Assembly: GCF_900167945.1 (NCBI RefSeq) | Contig: NZ_FUZA01000003.1 | Location: 248,001 to 312,000, forward strand | Reading direction: 5' to 3' | Length of the DNA stretch: 64,000 nt | Source: Dyadobacter psychrophilus | GTDB lineage: Bacteria > Bacteroidota > Bacteroidia > Cytophagales > Spirosomataceae | Part shown: positions 1-8,953 of the stretch, in pieces | Numbering within the stretch: position 1 is the stretch's first letter | Layout: each line of letters starts with the position of its first letter | The notes under the pieces: generated by a model | Databases searched by the model: none | Told to the model about the DNA's origin: nothing | Seen by the model: only the letters and a program-made list of their open reading frames with translations | Made by a program: the position numbers and the translations under genes

Positions 1-16
1 AAAAGGATTCAACGCA

Positions 17-931
17 ATGAAAAAACTTTCCACCCGACTTTTACTGTTCCTCCTGACAGCAATTTCGAGGCTTTCATGGAAAAAATTATATAAGCTTTCC
101 GATATCTTCCGCTTCCTCATCTTCGACATTGGCCAATACAGAAAGCAGGTCATTTTTGCGAATTTGAAAAACAGTTTTCCTACCTATAATGAAAACACAA
201 TAGAATCGATTGCCAGGCGATATTATCAAAACTTCACCGACATTGTTTTTGAAACGATCAAACTAAGGTCCATTTCAAAGAATGATCTGCTCAGCCGGTT
301 CGAGCTGGAAACCGAATTGCTGGATCATTATTATGCACAGCAAAAAAGCCTTGTAGTTGTATCCGGGCACCTGGGAAATTGGGAAATGCTCAACTTATTT
401 GCTTCTGCCAAATTATCCTACCAAATTGTGGTCGTTTACCACGAGCTGGCCAATGACATTTTTGAAGATTGGTTTAAAAAAGTCAGGACCAAGTTTGGGA
501 CGGAAATGGTGCCTATGAAAGAAGCGATGGTCCGCGCGATGGCGCCCAGGGAAAAGCCTTTTCTTTTTGTTTTGGTGAATGATCAGTCACCAAGTCCGGA
601 CAAGGCTTACTGGACCAGTTTCTTGAACCAGGACACCGGGATTTTCCGGGGCGGCGAACTGATCGCAAAGCGCTTAAATGCACCGGTTTTGTATATGGGG
701 ATTTTGCGGGATGAGCGAAAAAGAGGCCATTACCGCTCCTATTTCAAACTGATCACCGAAAATCCGAAGAAAGAACCGGCCAACAACATTCTGCAAAGCC
801 AGATTGAATATCTGGAAGAGGACATCAAGCGCCAACCCGATAACTGGCTTTGGAGCCACAGAAGGTGGAAACATGCACGGCCGCAAAACCTGCTGCCTTT
901 TCAATTACGACAAGAAATAAAAAGTGAATAA
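17..931 (+). CDS. Lysophospholipid/lipid A acyltransferase (LpxL/HtrB family)
   Basis: A 304-aa member of the LpxL/HtrB family, which transfers a secondary acyl chain onto lipid A precursors or related lipids at the inner membrane. The family active-site motif H-x4-D/E is visible as HLGNWE near residues 117-122, and the length is typical. A short hydrophobic N-terminal stretch fits membrane attachment. The next gene, a family 9 glycosyltransferase, starts inside its last codons (8-bp overlap), so the two are probably translationally coupled and serve the same envelope glycolipid pathway. The exact acceptor lipid cannot be read from sequence. The left edge of the window cuts off any upstream operon partners. 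Confidence 0.88.
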   Translation: MKKLSTRLLLFLLTAISRLSWKKLYKLSDIFRFLIFDIGQYRKQVIFANLKNSFPTYNENTIESIARRYYQNFTDIVFETIKLRSISKNDLLSRFELETELLDHYYAQQKSLVVVSGHLGNWEMLNLFASAKLSYQIVVVYHELANDIFEDWFKKVRTKFGTEMVPMKEAMVRAMAPREKPFLFVLVNDQSPSPDKAYWTSFLNQDTGIFRGGELIAKRLNAPVLYMGILRDERKRGHYRSYFKLITENPKKEPANNILQSQIEYLEEDIKRQPDNWLWSHRRWKHARPQNLLPFQLRQEIKSE

Positions 932-1907
932 ACCCATAAAAGTCCTTATCCTGCGTTTCTCTTCCATTGGTGACATTGTGCTTACCACGCCGGTAATAAG
1001 GTGCTTGAAACAACAGGTTAACGCCGAAATTCACTATTTTACAAAATCAAAATTCCAGTTTCTGCTCGCCGACAATCCCTATGTCGATAAAATATGGTTG
1101 CTGGACAAAGACATTAATCCCATCCTTAAACAGCTCAAAGCTGAAAAATTTGACTACGTTATTGATCTGCACGCCAATATCAGGACGCTGCGCATTAAGC
1201 TAGCCTTGGGCGTGAAGGCATTCAGTTTTGATAAATTAAATGCACTTAAATGGCTTCTTACGACATTTAAGATCGACTATCTGCCCGATATCCACATTGT
1301 GGACCGCTATATGGAAACCTTGAATGTGTTCCAGGTAACTAATGACGGACAAGGACTAGACTATTTCATTCCTTATAAAGACAATGTTGAAACAAGCTGG
1401 CTTCCGGCCACGCACCAGGGAACATTTGTCGCCTACGCAATCGGAGGGCAGCATAACACCAAAAAACTGCCTGTGCCGAGAATGATCGAACTTTGCAGGA
1501 AGATCAACTTCCCAATTGTCTTATTGGGTGGAAAGGAAGATTTTGAAGCCGGCGAAGCAATCCGAATGGCCATTGGCGACAATTTGATCCTGAATACCTG
1601 CGGGAAATACAATTTTAATCAATCCGCATCGCTGGTTCAGAAATCGCTGATCGTGTTTTCGCATGATACGGGGCTTATGCACGTCGCGGCGGCCTTTAAG
1701 AAAAAAGTGTATTCGATTTGGGGAAATACCATTCCAGGTTTTGGAATGTATCCATATAAAACTGCTTTTGAAGTGCTTGAAAATAATAACCTCAAATGCA
1801 GACCTTGTTCAAAGATCGGATATAAAGCGTGTCCGCAAAAACATTTTAAATGCATGAACGAGCTTTCCTTAGACTTTCCGATCAAAGAACTACCCGGAGA
1901 CAAATAG
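924..1907 (+). CDS. Glycosyltransferase family 9 (heptosyltransferase-like)
   Basis: A 327-aa GT-B fold enzyme of family 9, which transfers ADP-heptose or a similar sugar to LPS core. The N-terminus has the typical ILRFSSIGDIVLTTPVI pattern, and the C-terminal half has the donor-binding motif HDTGLMHVAAA. It starts with GTG overlapping the 3' end of the acyltransferase gene. A Cys-rich C-terminal segment (CRPCSKIGYKACPQKHFKC) is often seen in Bacteroidota members and could be a metal or structural site. The sugar and acceptor are not determinable. Family assignment is strong and the specific substrate is inference. Confidence 0.87.
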   Translation: MNKPIKVLILRFSSIGDIVLTTPVIRCLKQQVNAEIHYFTKSKFQFLLADNPYVDKIWLLDKDINPILKQLKAEKFDYVIDLHANIRTLRIKLALGVKAFSFDKLNALKWLLTTFKIDYLPDIHIVDRYMETLNVFQVTNDGQGLDYFIPYKDNVETSWLPATHQGTFVAYAIGGQHNTKKLPVPRMIELCRKINFPIVLLGGKEDFEAGEAIRMAIGDNLILNTCGKYNFNQSASLVQKSLIVFSHDTGLMHVAAAFKKKVYSIWGNTIPGFGMYPYKTAFEVLENNNLKCRPCSKIGYKACPQKHFKCMNELSLDFPIKELPGDK

Positions 1908-1947
1908 TGTTAAAATTGCTGAACATTAAGATCACAAACGACCATTC

Positions 1948-2856
1948 ATGAATAAAAAAGTAAACATTGGCATTGTCCAAATGAGCTGCACCGAGGATGT
2001 TGAGGCCAACTTCCAGAAGGCCGTAAAAGGAATCCGTGAAGCTGCACAGAAGGGTGCTAATATTATATGCCTGCAAGAGCTTTTCCGTTCGCTGTATTTC
2101 TGCGATGTGGAAGATCACAGCAACTTCCAGCTTGCCGAACCTATTCCCGGCCCCTCTACGGAGTCGTTAAGCGCATTGGCGAAGGAATTGGGCGTTGTGA
2201 TCATTGCGTCGCTTTTTGAGAAACGCGCACACGGTCTTTACCATAATACTACAGCGGTTCTGGATGCCGACGGCGCTTACCTGGGCAAATACCGCAAAAT
2301 GCACATTCCCGACGATCCGGGTTATTACGAAAAATTCTACTTCACTCCTGGTGATGCCGCGACCGGTGAATCTGTGGGTGAAGCCGGAGATAAAGATGGC
2401 TACCGGGTTTTCGACACAAAATTTGCCAAAATAGGCGTGTTAATCTGCTGGGATCAATGGTATCCCGAAGCAGCACGTATTACGAGCCTGATGGGCGCCG
2501 AGATTCTTTTCTACCCCACTGCCATCGGCTGGGATACAAATGAAACAGACCCGGTCATTAATGAGGAGCAGTATGGCGCGTGGCAAACCATTCAACGCGG
2601 GCATGCCGTTGCCAATGGCGTTTACGTCGTTTCAGTGAACCGGACAGGTCGGGAAGCCGATCAGCAATTCTGGGGTGGCTCTTTCATCGCTAATCCGCAG
2701 GGCCGTTTGTTATATCTCGCGCCGCATAAAGAGGAAGTAACCCACGTTGAGGAGCTTGATTTGCAAAAGCTTGATTTTTACAGAACAACATGGCCTTTCC
2801 TGAGAGACCGCAGGATTGATTCTTACAAGCCAATTCTCAAACGCTACATTGATTAG
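1948..2856 (+). CDS. aguB: N-carbamoylputrescine amidase
   Basis: A 302-aa carbon-nitrogen hydrolase of the nitrilase superfamily. It hydrolyses N-carbamoylputrescine to putrescine, CO2 and ammonia, the last step of the agmatine deiminase pathway. The catalytic triad is visible: Glu44 (LQELF), Lys117 (KYRKMHIPDD) and Cys167 (LICWDQWYPEAAR). The WDQWYPEAAR block and the length are characteristic of the AguB subfamily. It sits 40 bp after the glycosyltransferase gene and is closed by a strong terminator at 2901-2936. Its pathway partner aguA is at 12188-13246, separated by the SusCD block rather than adjacent as is common in Bacteroidota. Confidence 0.93.
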   Translation: MNKKVNIGIVQMSCTEDVEANFQKAVKGIREAAQKGANIICLQELFRSLYFCDVEDHSNFQLAEPIPGPSTESLSALAKELGVVIIASLFEKRAHGLYHNTTAVLDADGAYLGKYRKMHIPDDPGYYEKFYFTPGDAATGESVGEAGDKDGYRVFDTKFAKIGVLICWDQWYPEAARITSLMGAEILFYPTAIGWDTNETDPVINEEQYGAWQTIQRGHAVANGVYVVSVNRTGREADQQFWGGSFIANPQGRLLYLAPHKEEVTHVEELDLQKLDFYRTTWPFLRDRRIDSYKPILKRYID

Positions 2857-2900
2857 CAGGAACAGGGAAATATAATTATTCTTAGTTTACATGAGTTTAC

Positions 2901-2936
2901 AAAAAAGAGGGCTCCCGAAATGGGACCCTCTTTTTT
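2901..2936 (+). terminator. Rho-independent terminator after aguB
   Basis: A hairpin of about 15 bp, AAAAGAGGG then CTCCC pairing with GGGA then CCCTCTTTT around a short gaaat loop, followed by six T. It ends the acyltransferase/glycosyltransferase/aguB unit. The A-rich left flank lets it act on the other strand as well. Confidence 0.88.
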
Positions 2937-3200
2937 GATTTTTGCATATTCCTGTAAAATAGGTTCAAAAATCCAAATATGTAACCGATATTTTATTTAA
3001 AATCCAAATTTTACGTATATAAACTTCTCAATTTTAACCAATTAATTGTCAGTTTTTAAAATTTAAGTCTATCTAACGCATAGAGATTCTGCCGAAACGG
3101 GAAATTTAAATTATTTATAAAATTATTACCAAAACATTTTATAAACATTTTAAATGACCAATTTTAATTGCAAAAAACTTCAATTTTTCGGTTTATTCTC

Positions 3201-3230
3201 TTGCATTATTTCACATTGTCAGTATATTTG
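3201..3230 (+). promoter_or_regulatory. Predicted susC-operon promoter
   Basis: TTG at 3201-3203, a 19-nt spacer and TATATTTG at 3223-3230 match the Bacteroidota sigma-ABfr consensus (TTG/TTTG, N19-21, TAnnTTTG). Transcription would start near 3236, giving a leader of roughly 410 nt before the susC ATG. No other TAnnTTTG element is visible closer to susC. Confidence 0.65.
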
Positions 3231-3267
3231 ACAAGTCGTTAAACGAATGACTGAACTTCTGAATACA

Positions 3268-3386
3268 AGATATATTCCAGCCGCACATGAATATATCTGA
3301 CTGTATCGGGGGGAACATTTACCAAGGCCGATTATCTCCCAAAGATTTATCCGGCATGTTCTGACCTGATACAATATAATTTTTTT
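3268..3386 (+). promoter_or_regulatory. Structured 5' leader of susC, proximal part
   Basis: Two inverted-repeat systems are visible in the predicted leader RNA. The first is a perfect 10-bp hairpin, AGATATATTC (3268-3277) with GAATATATCT (3289-3298). The second is a two-part stem: TGTATC (3302-3307) with GATACA (3368-3373), and inside it GAACAT (3313-3318) with ATGTTC (3356-3361). It encloses GCCG/CGGC and a G6 run facing a CTCCC segment. A run of seven T follows at 3380-3386. This resembles a folded sensor domain rather than random AT-rich spacer, but it matches no riboswitch class I can recognise. Confidence 0.5.
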
Positions 3387-3409
3387 AATACAAGGTTTAC
3401 CAAGAACAC

Positions 3410-3602
3410 CGTGGACAGGCAAATTGTCTACGCAGGGATTTCTTTGTCTCTGCTTACACTCTCAAACACTGTCTGTCCTCGATTTAAGAGGGTATTGCTT
3501 TCCGGAAAAGCAGTTTTGCAAGCTTATGGCTGTGTTGTTCTGTCCACGCGAAAGTGTGTGCGGCGCACGGCAACGTGGACACCACACAGCCATAACTTTT
3601 TT
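3410..3602 (+). promoter_or_regulatory. Putative transcription attenuator in the susC leader
   Basis: A large nested hairpin lies at 3524-3595: TTATGGCTGTGT (3524-3535) with ACACAGCCATAA (3584-3595), then GTCCACG (3542-3548) with CGTGGAC (3574-3580), then GTGC with GCAC near the apex. Six T follow at 3597-3602, so it looks like an intrinsic terminator 48 nt before the susC ATG. The inner ascending strand CTGTCCACG (3540-3548) is also a perfect complement of CGTGGACAG at 3410-3418, which would break the inner part of the terminator. That upstream segment has its own local partner (TGTCTAC, 3425-3431). Between them lie further hairpins, such as GCAGGGA with TCTCTGC (3432-3453). No promoter is visible between the hairpin and susC, so read-through would be needed for expression. 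Confidence 0.55.
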
Positions 3603-3649
3603 CTCCTCCTATTACTGATACCTAACAACAATTTAACTCATCTTCTCCC

Positions 3650-6600
3650 ATGCGTAAAGTTCTACTCTTATTATTATGGGCTTGTCTGTGTTCTCCGCTT
3701 GCTTACGCCCAGGTGCGTCAGATCAGCGGCAAGATATCAGCAGCTGACGATGGTCTCGGACTTGCTGGCGCTTCCATTATATTTAAAGGAACCAACGTCG
3801 GTTCAAACGCAGATGCAGACGGAAAATTCAGTTTTTCTGTTCCCGGTGATGGAATTCTTGTAGTTTCTTATGTGGGTTTCCTGATCAAAGAATTGCCGAT
3901 CGGAAACCAGACTCAATTTGATATCAAACTTGACGCCGATACAAGACAACTTGCCGAAGTGGTGGTTACCGCTTTTGGTATAGAACGTGAGAAAAAAGCA
4001 TTGGGTTACACCGTGCAGGAAGTTAAAGGAAGCGCGCTGACCGAATCGCGGTCAACAAACGTGGCGAACGCATTATCCGGTAAAATTGCAGGTGTAAGGG
4101 TTCAGGCCAATGGCGGACCGGGCAGCAGCTCTACGATCCAGATTCGCGGATCTTCTTCTGTCTCAGGCAATAACCAGCCGTTAATCGTTATCGACGGTGT
4201 GCCGATGGAGCAGACTTCGAGCAAAACACTGGGTGGCGGAATTTCTGAGGTTAACCCGGACAACATTAAAGAAATGTCTGTTTTGAAAGGGCCTAACGCA
4301 GCTGCATTGTACGGTTCACGCGCAGCAAACGGGGTTATTTTGATTACGACTAAAAATGGTCAGGGCACAAAAGGATTGGGTGTTGAAGTAAATTCAAACA
4401 TTACATTCGAACGTCCCTGGATCAAACCTGATTTTCAAAATACATATGGCGGAGGAAGCGGTTACCGCACCTGGTACAACGACGGATGGAGCTCTTCTAT
4501 CACAGATCCTGCCCAAATCGCACAATACAGAGCCGTTTATGACGCAAGATATCCGCTGGCTGGTTCAGCAGGAACGGATGAAAGCTGGGGAGCGCCTATG
4601 GATGGCCGTATGGTGAGACAGTGGTGGACTGGTGACGATGTTGCACCACTGACTCCTCAGCCTAACAACTGGGAAGAATACTGGCAGACAGGCCGCACGA
4701 TCACAAACTCGGTGGCACTGTCAGGAGGAAATGACAAAGGCTATTTTCGTTTGGGATTGAGCCGAGTGGATCAGAAAGGGATCATGTATTACAATGATTT
4801 CCACAGAAATAACTTCCGCATTAACTCAGGTTACAATTTGACCAAAAACATCAGCATTACATTGTCTGGTGAGTATATCAAATCCGGCTCAGACAACCGC
4901 AGCTATGCGGGCGGGCAGGAATTTATCTGGTCTCACCGCTCGGTTTCATGGGATCAGCTGCGCAACTACGAACAATACACGGATGTGCATAACCAAAAAG
5001 TGGGCGACACAGATCCACCAAACTGGCAGCATACATTTTTTACCAACCCTTATTTTTCTCAACTTAAAATGCCATCCGGCAATGAAAAAGACAGGTTGCT
5101 AGGAAACATCGCATTGAACTACAAAATCCTGCCTTCGCTTTCCTTAATGCTTCGCTCAGGAACGGATTACTGGTCTGACACGCGTATTAATGTAACCAAC
5201 TTCCTTCGCGTTCGGAACGGCACAAGAACACCGGGACGCTTTAACGAAGAGGTTTTGCGCAGCCAGGAAACGAACACGGATTTCATGCTGACTTACACGA
5301 AGAACATTACCAGCGACTTTGGTGTGAATGTTCAGTTCGGTGGCATCCAGCGTAAAAACTATTACAAGAGAAATTACTTTGCTGTGGGTGAAATGGTTGT
5401 GGATGGCCTTTATAATGCCGGAAACTCCGTTCCAAGCGCCAACACCATCGAAAGTAAAATCGAAGAATCTGAAACGCAAAGCTTGTTTGGAACGGCTAAT
5501 TTCTCATGGAGAAACGCGCTTTTCCTTGACCTTACTGCCAGAAACGACTGGTCGAGCACATTGCCTTCCAATGCACGCTCTTACTTCTACCCTTCTGCAT
5601 CTGTAAGCGCAGTTTTAACCGAATTGTTTGATGTAAAAAGCAATGTGCTTTCATTTGGAAAGATCCGCGCCAGCTATGCTCAGGTGGGTAATGATGCGAC
5701 GCCTTATCAACTTGCACAAACATTCACTGCGAGCGGATCATGGAACGGAGCAGTTCCGAAATTTGGTGAAAACATTCAGATTGCAAATGCTGACTTGAAG
5801 CCTGAGATTACAACCGGTCTTGAATTAGGTGCCGACGTACGCTTCTTCAAAGGAAAAGTTGGTTTGGATGTGACTTATTACGATCAAACAACAAAAGATC
5901 AGATCCTGGGTGTTGAGATTTCGAAAGCGAGTGGTTATGACAAAAGAATCCTGAATGCCGGAAAGATCACGAACAAAGGCGTTGAAGTAACATTATCCGG
6001 AACGCCGGTGAAATTGTCCAATGGTTTCAGCTGGGAAGTTTCATTGAACTACGCCCGCAACCGCAACAAAGTGGTTGAGCTGGCAGAAGGACTTACGACT
6101 TACACATTGGCAACGCAGCGCGGAATGACCTCAGAAGCACGTGTAGGAGAATCTTACGGAACATTCTACGGCGTTGGCTTCCTGAAATCACCGGATGGAC
6201 AAGTTGTTTATGGAGCAAACGGACTTCCAGTAACCGCCTCAAATCAAAAACTGGGTAACGTGCAGCCAGACTGGATCGGCGGAATGTTGAACACGTTCAA
6301 CTACAAGGGCTTCTCATTGAGCGCATTGGTTGATGTTCGCATAGGTGGCGACATTTATGACGAAGGAACGGGAACTGCCCGTTGGACTGGTCAATATGCA
6401 GAAACGGCGCTTGGTCGTGAAGAAGGTGTGATCGGAAAAGGTGTTCGGGAAGTAACGGGAGCGGATGGTTCTAAATCTTTTGTTCCAAACGACATCATTG
6501 TTACGGCTAATCAGCTTTACGGTTACAGCAACCCACGTAACTATCACGAGTCAGCGATTTTCGACGCAAGTTATGTGAAGCTTCGCGAAGTTTCACTGGG

Positions 6601-6808
6601 TTACAGCATCAGCCCTGCATTCCTGAAAAGAATCAAAATCCAGTCAGCAAAACTTTCAGTAGTAGGACGCAATGTGTGGATGATCTTCAAAAACACACCG
6701 CATATCGATCCTGAAATTGATGCAAAAGGCGCAAATGGACAAGGTTTCGGTTACGGCGAGCTTCCTAGCTCACGCAGCGTGGGTATGAACCTGGCCTTGT
6801 CATTCTGA
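3650..6808 (+). CDS. SusC/RagA-family TonB-dependent outer-membrane transporter
   Basis: A 1052-aa outer-membrane transporter of the SusC family that takes up ligands captured by a SusD lipoprotein, powered by TonB. It has a signal peptide (MRKVLLLLLWACL, cleavage after YAQ), a carboxypeptidase-regulatory-like domain (about 22-100), the family motif VVVTAFGIEREKKALGY, and a plug domain with PLIVIDGVPME and a GPNAAALYGSRAANGVI block. A long beta-barrel follows, ending in a typical aromatic C-terminus (LALSF). Its susD partner follows after 39 bp. The substrate is unknown: no glycoside hydrolase lies in the block, so it need not be a carbohydrate. Expression is probably controlled by the structured leader at 3268-3602. 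Confidence 0.95.
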   Translation: MRKVLLLLLWACLCSPLAYAQVRQISGKISAADDGLGLAGASIIFKGTNVGSNADADGKFSFSVPGDGILVVSYVGFLIKELPIGNQTQFDIKLDADTRQLAEVVVTAFGIEREKKALGYTVQEVKGSALTESRSTNVANALSGKIAGVRVQANGGPGSSSTIQIRGSSSVSGNNQPLIVIDGVPMEQTSSKTLGGGISEVNPDNIKEMSVLKGPNAAALYGSRAANGVILITTKNGQGTKGLGVEVNSNITFERPWIKPDFQNTYGGGSGYRTWYNDGWSSSITDPAQIAQYRAVYDARYPLAGSAGTDESWGAPMDGRMVRQWWTGDDVAPLTPQPNNWEEYWQTGRTITNSVALSGGNDKGYFRLGLSRVDQKGIMYYNDFHRNNFRINSGYNLTKNISITLSGEYIKSGSDNRSYAGGQEFIWSHRSVSWDQLRNYEQYTDVHNQKVGDTDPPNWQHTFFTNPYFSQLKMPSGNEKDRLLGNIALNYKILPSLSLMLRSGTDYWSDTRINVTNFLRVRNGTRTPGRFNEEVLRSQETNTDFMLTYTKNITSDFGVNVQFGGIQRKNYYKRNYFAVGEMVVDGLYNAGNSVPSANTIESKIEESETQSLFGTANFSWRNALFLDLTARNDWSSTLPSNARSYFYPSASVSAVLTELFDVKSNVLSFGKIRASYAQVGNDATPYQLAQTFTASGSWNGAVPKFGENIQIANADLKPEITTGLELGADVRFFKGKVGLDVTYYDQTTKDQILGVEISKASGYDKRILNAGKITNKGVEVTLSGTPVKLSNGFSWEVSLNYARNRNKVVELAEGLTTYTLATQRGMTSEARVGESYGTFYGVGFLKSPDGQVVYGANGLPVTASNQKLGNVQPDWIGGMLNTFNYKGFSLSALVDVRIGGDIYDEGTGTARWTGQYAETALGREEGVIGKGVREVTGADGSKSFVPNDIIVTANQLYGYSNPRNYHESAIFDASYVKLREVSLGYSISPAFLKRIKIQSAKLSVVGRNVWMIFKNTPHIDPEIDAKGANGQGFGYGELPSSRSVGMNLALSF

Positions 6809-6847
6809 TCCAGTCAATCGAGTTAACTGACCTTAAAGAATCCGAAG

Positions 6848-8326
6848 ATGAAAAACATATTGAATCATAAAACCATTTGGATGACGGCGCTTGCAGGGAT
6901 TTTGACTGCATCGAGCTGCACCAAAGATTTTGATGAAATGAATGTAAGTCCGAACAACCCTACGGCCATCGGACCGCAATATCTGCTTCCTACCGGCATT
7001 GAAACCGCTATCGACCGTTACTGGGGACACCGGACGCGTTTCGAGCGCATCAACATTGACGCAGCCGAATTGTATGTGCAGCATTTGACGCGTAACATTT
7101 ATTCCAATGAAGGTGACGATTACACGGTTTCACCTGCATTGGTTGCTAATAACTGGAAAGGTTTCTACAACGATTCTCAGCTGAATTTCCAACGCATTAT
7201 TGCGCTGTCGGGCGAAGGATCTGCCAATCCGAATTCAAATTACGAAGGCGTTGCACTGGTGATGCGGACGTGGGTTTTCTCCTTATTAACAGACCTTTAC
7301 GGAGCAATTCCTTACAATGACGCGATCAAAGGAACAGCCGACGCACCGATTTACACGCCGAAATACGATCCAATGGACGTGGTTTACGCCGGTATGCTGA
7401 ACGACTTGAAAATGGCAAACGAAAAACTGGTCGTAGGCGGCCCGGCCGTTGCGGGTGACATTATGTATTCAGGTGATATTTTGAAATGGAAAAAATTCGC
7501 CAACTCATTGCGGTTGCGTCTTGCGAACCGTCAGGCTGCCAAAAAACCTGCGGAATCGAAAGCGATCATGACCGAGATTGTTTCTGATCCTAAAACATTC
7601 CCGATTTTCACAAGCAATGCCGACAATGCGCAGTTGAACTGCACAACGGTTTTGCCAAGTAACAACGAGTGGAACCAGGTGATGAAGCAGGATGGCCGTA
7701 CGGACTGGAACATCAGCAAAACATTGGCCGACAAAATGAATGCACTGGACGACAGCCGCATTACCAAATATGCCAATCCAAACAAAGACGGCAAGTACGA
7801 AGGCCATCCAAATGGCTTGCCGGATGCGATCGCAACGACTTACCTCGCAACGAGCTCAACAATCGGTGACGCATTCACCAAAGCAGAAGCGCCGGAAGTG
7901 ATCATGACTTTCGCAGAACTGAACTTCATTCTGGCCGAAGCCGCGCTCGACGGAGAGATCACAGGCAGTGCAAAAACGTATTTCGACGCTGGAATCGCTG
8001 CTTCTTTCGCACAATACGGCTTGACTCCTCCCGCATCATTCATTACCAAACTGGGTGCGGTGACAAGAGAAAAAGTTTTGGAGCAAAAATGGGTCGCACT
8101 TTTCGGTCAGGGAGTTGAAGCCTGGGCAGAATGGCGCAGAACAGGTTTTCCGGTTTTCCCGGCTGTTGATCCACGCGCAGTGTTGCAGAACAGCGGCATC
8201 CTGCCAACCCGTTTCCCTTATCCTAACTCGGAATATTCGCTGAATGCCGAGTCTGTAAAAGCAGGAGAAGGCCTGAACGGTGGTCCTAACGACATGAAAA
8301 CCAAGTTGTGGTGGGCAGAGAAGTAA
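6848..8326 (+). CDS. SusD/RagB-family surface lipoprotein
   Basis: A 492-aa SusD-like lipoprotein that captures ligand at the cell surface as the lid of the SusC barrel. It has a lipoprotein signal with lipobox TASSC near residue 24 and then an Asp/Glu-rich start (TKDFDEMN) as in exported surface lipoproteins. The body resembles the SusD-like 2 subgroup (NPTAIGPQYLLPTG and MRTWVFSLLTDLYGAIPY motifs), with an EVIMTFAELNFILAEAALDG helix and a final WAEWRRTGFPVF block. It lies 39 bp after susC and 37 bp before a small lipoprotein gene in one operon. Confidence 0.94.
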   Translation: MKNILNHKTIWMTALAGILTASSCTKDFDEMNVSPNNPTAIGPQYLLPTGIETAIDRYWGHRTRFERINIDAAELYVQHLTRNIYSNEGDDYTVSPALVANNWKGFYNDSQLNFQRIIALSGEGSANPNSNYEGVALVMRTWVFSLLTDLYGAIPYNDAIKGTADAPIYTPKYDPMDVVYAGMLNDLKMANEKLVVGGPAVAGDIMYSGDILKWKKFANSLRLRLANRQAAKKPAESKAIMTEIVSDPKTFPIFTSNADNAQLNCTTVLPSNNEWNQVMKQDGRTDWNISKTLADKMNALDDSRITKYANPNKDGKYEGHPNGLPDAIATTYLATSSTIGDAFTKAEAPEVIMTFAELNFILAEAALDGEITGSAKTYFDAGIAASFAQYGLTPPASFITKLGAVTREKVLEQKWVALFGQGVEAWAEWRRTGFPVFPAVDPRAVLQNSGILPTRFPYPNSEYSLNAESVKAGEGLNGGPNDMKTKLWWAEK

Positions 8327-8363
8327 GCAGGTTATTGTTCCAAAAAAATCAAGAATCGAGATT

Positions 8364-8846
8364 ATGAAAAATATCAAAACATACATTCCCGCACTTTGCC
8401 TGGCACTTACGCTTTCACTCGGACTGGCATCCTGCAAAGAAGAAGATCCGTTTCTGGACCGCGATGTAGCGCCGGTGTTGGTTGACATTGTGGGTGCCGC
8501 TTTCGGCGCACCTATCGCAAGTGAGCCAACCGTTGGTTACCAGGCGACTGCTCCGAAATTAACCCTTTCAGCACGCCTGCTTGAACTGGATAAGACCAAC
8601 ATTCTGGATCATACAAAAGGCATTGATTCCATTCCCGTTCCGAATGTTCCGATCAAAATCACCTTGCGTACAGGAGCCGTTTTGGGCGAAGTAACATCTA
8701 ATGCACAAGGCCTCGTAACGATCGACAAAACATGGGCGGAATTAGGCGTTCCGACACCGAAAGCAGGCACGGTTACGAAGATTTCCTGGACGGGAACGTA
8801 CAAGGGAATTGCATTTACAAGATTTTCACAAGTGCAAGCTAACTAG
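8364..8846 (+). CDS. Small lipoprotein of the SusCD operon, unknown function
   Basis: A 160-aa predicted lipoprotein: hydrophobic signal, lipobox LASC near residue 24, then KEEDPFLDRD. The mature part is beta-rich and contains a stretch (VPIKITLRTGAVLGEVTSNA) suggestive of an Ig-like or carbohydrate-binding sandwich. It is cotranscribed with susCD, so it is probably an accessory surface binding protein in the position where SusE-like proteins sit. I do not recognise the family with confidence. Confidence 0.8.
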   Translation: MKNIKTYIPALCLALTLSLGLASCKEEDPFLDRDVAPVLVDIVGAAFGAPIASEPTVGYQATAPKLTLSARLLELDKTNILDHTKGIDSIPVPNVPIKITLRTGAVLGEVTSNAQGLVTIDKTWAELGVPTPKAGTVTKISWTGTYKGIAFTRFSQVQAN

Positions 8847-8953
8847 CTCACAATAAGGATAATGTATAGATATATTTTCTAAATAATTTGTATATTGTAC
8901 CGAGGACTTTACCACAAATACTTATCGTCACATCTTTTCTAAACAATACAACA

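Noticed and set aside
3411..3863. 150-codon open frame across the susC leader and start
   Set aside because: It overlaps the real susC start in another frame, has no domain character and coincides with the hairpin-rich leader.
8036..8488. 150-codon open frame antisense to the susD end
   Set aside because: It lies wholly against susD and the lipoprotein gene and has a composition expected of an antisense shadow.
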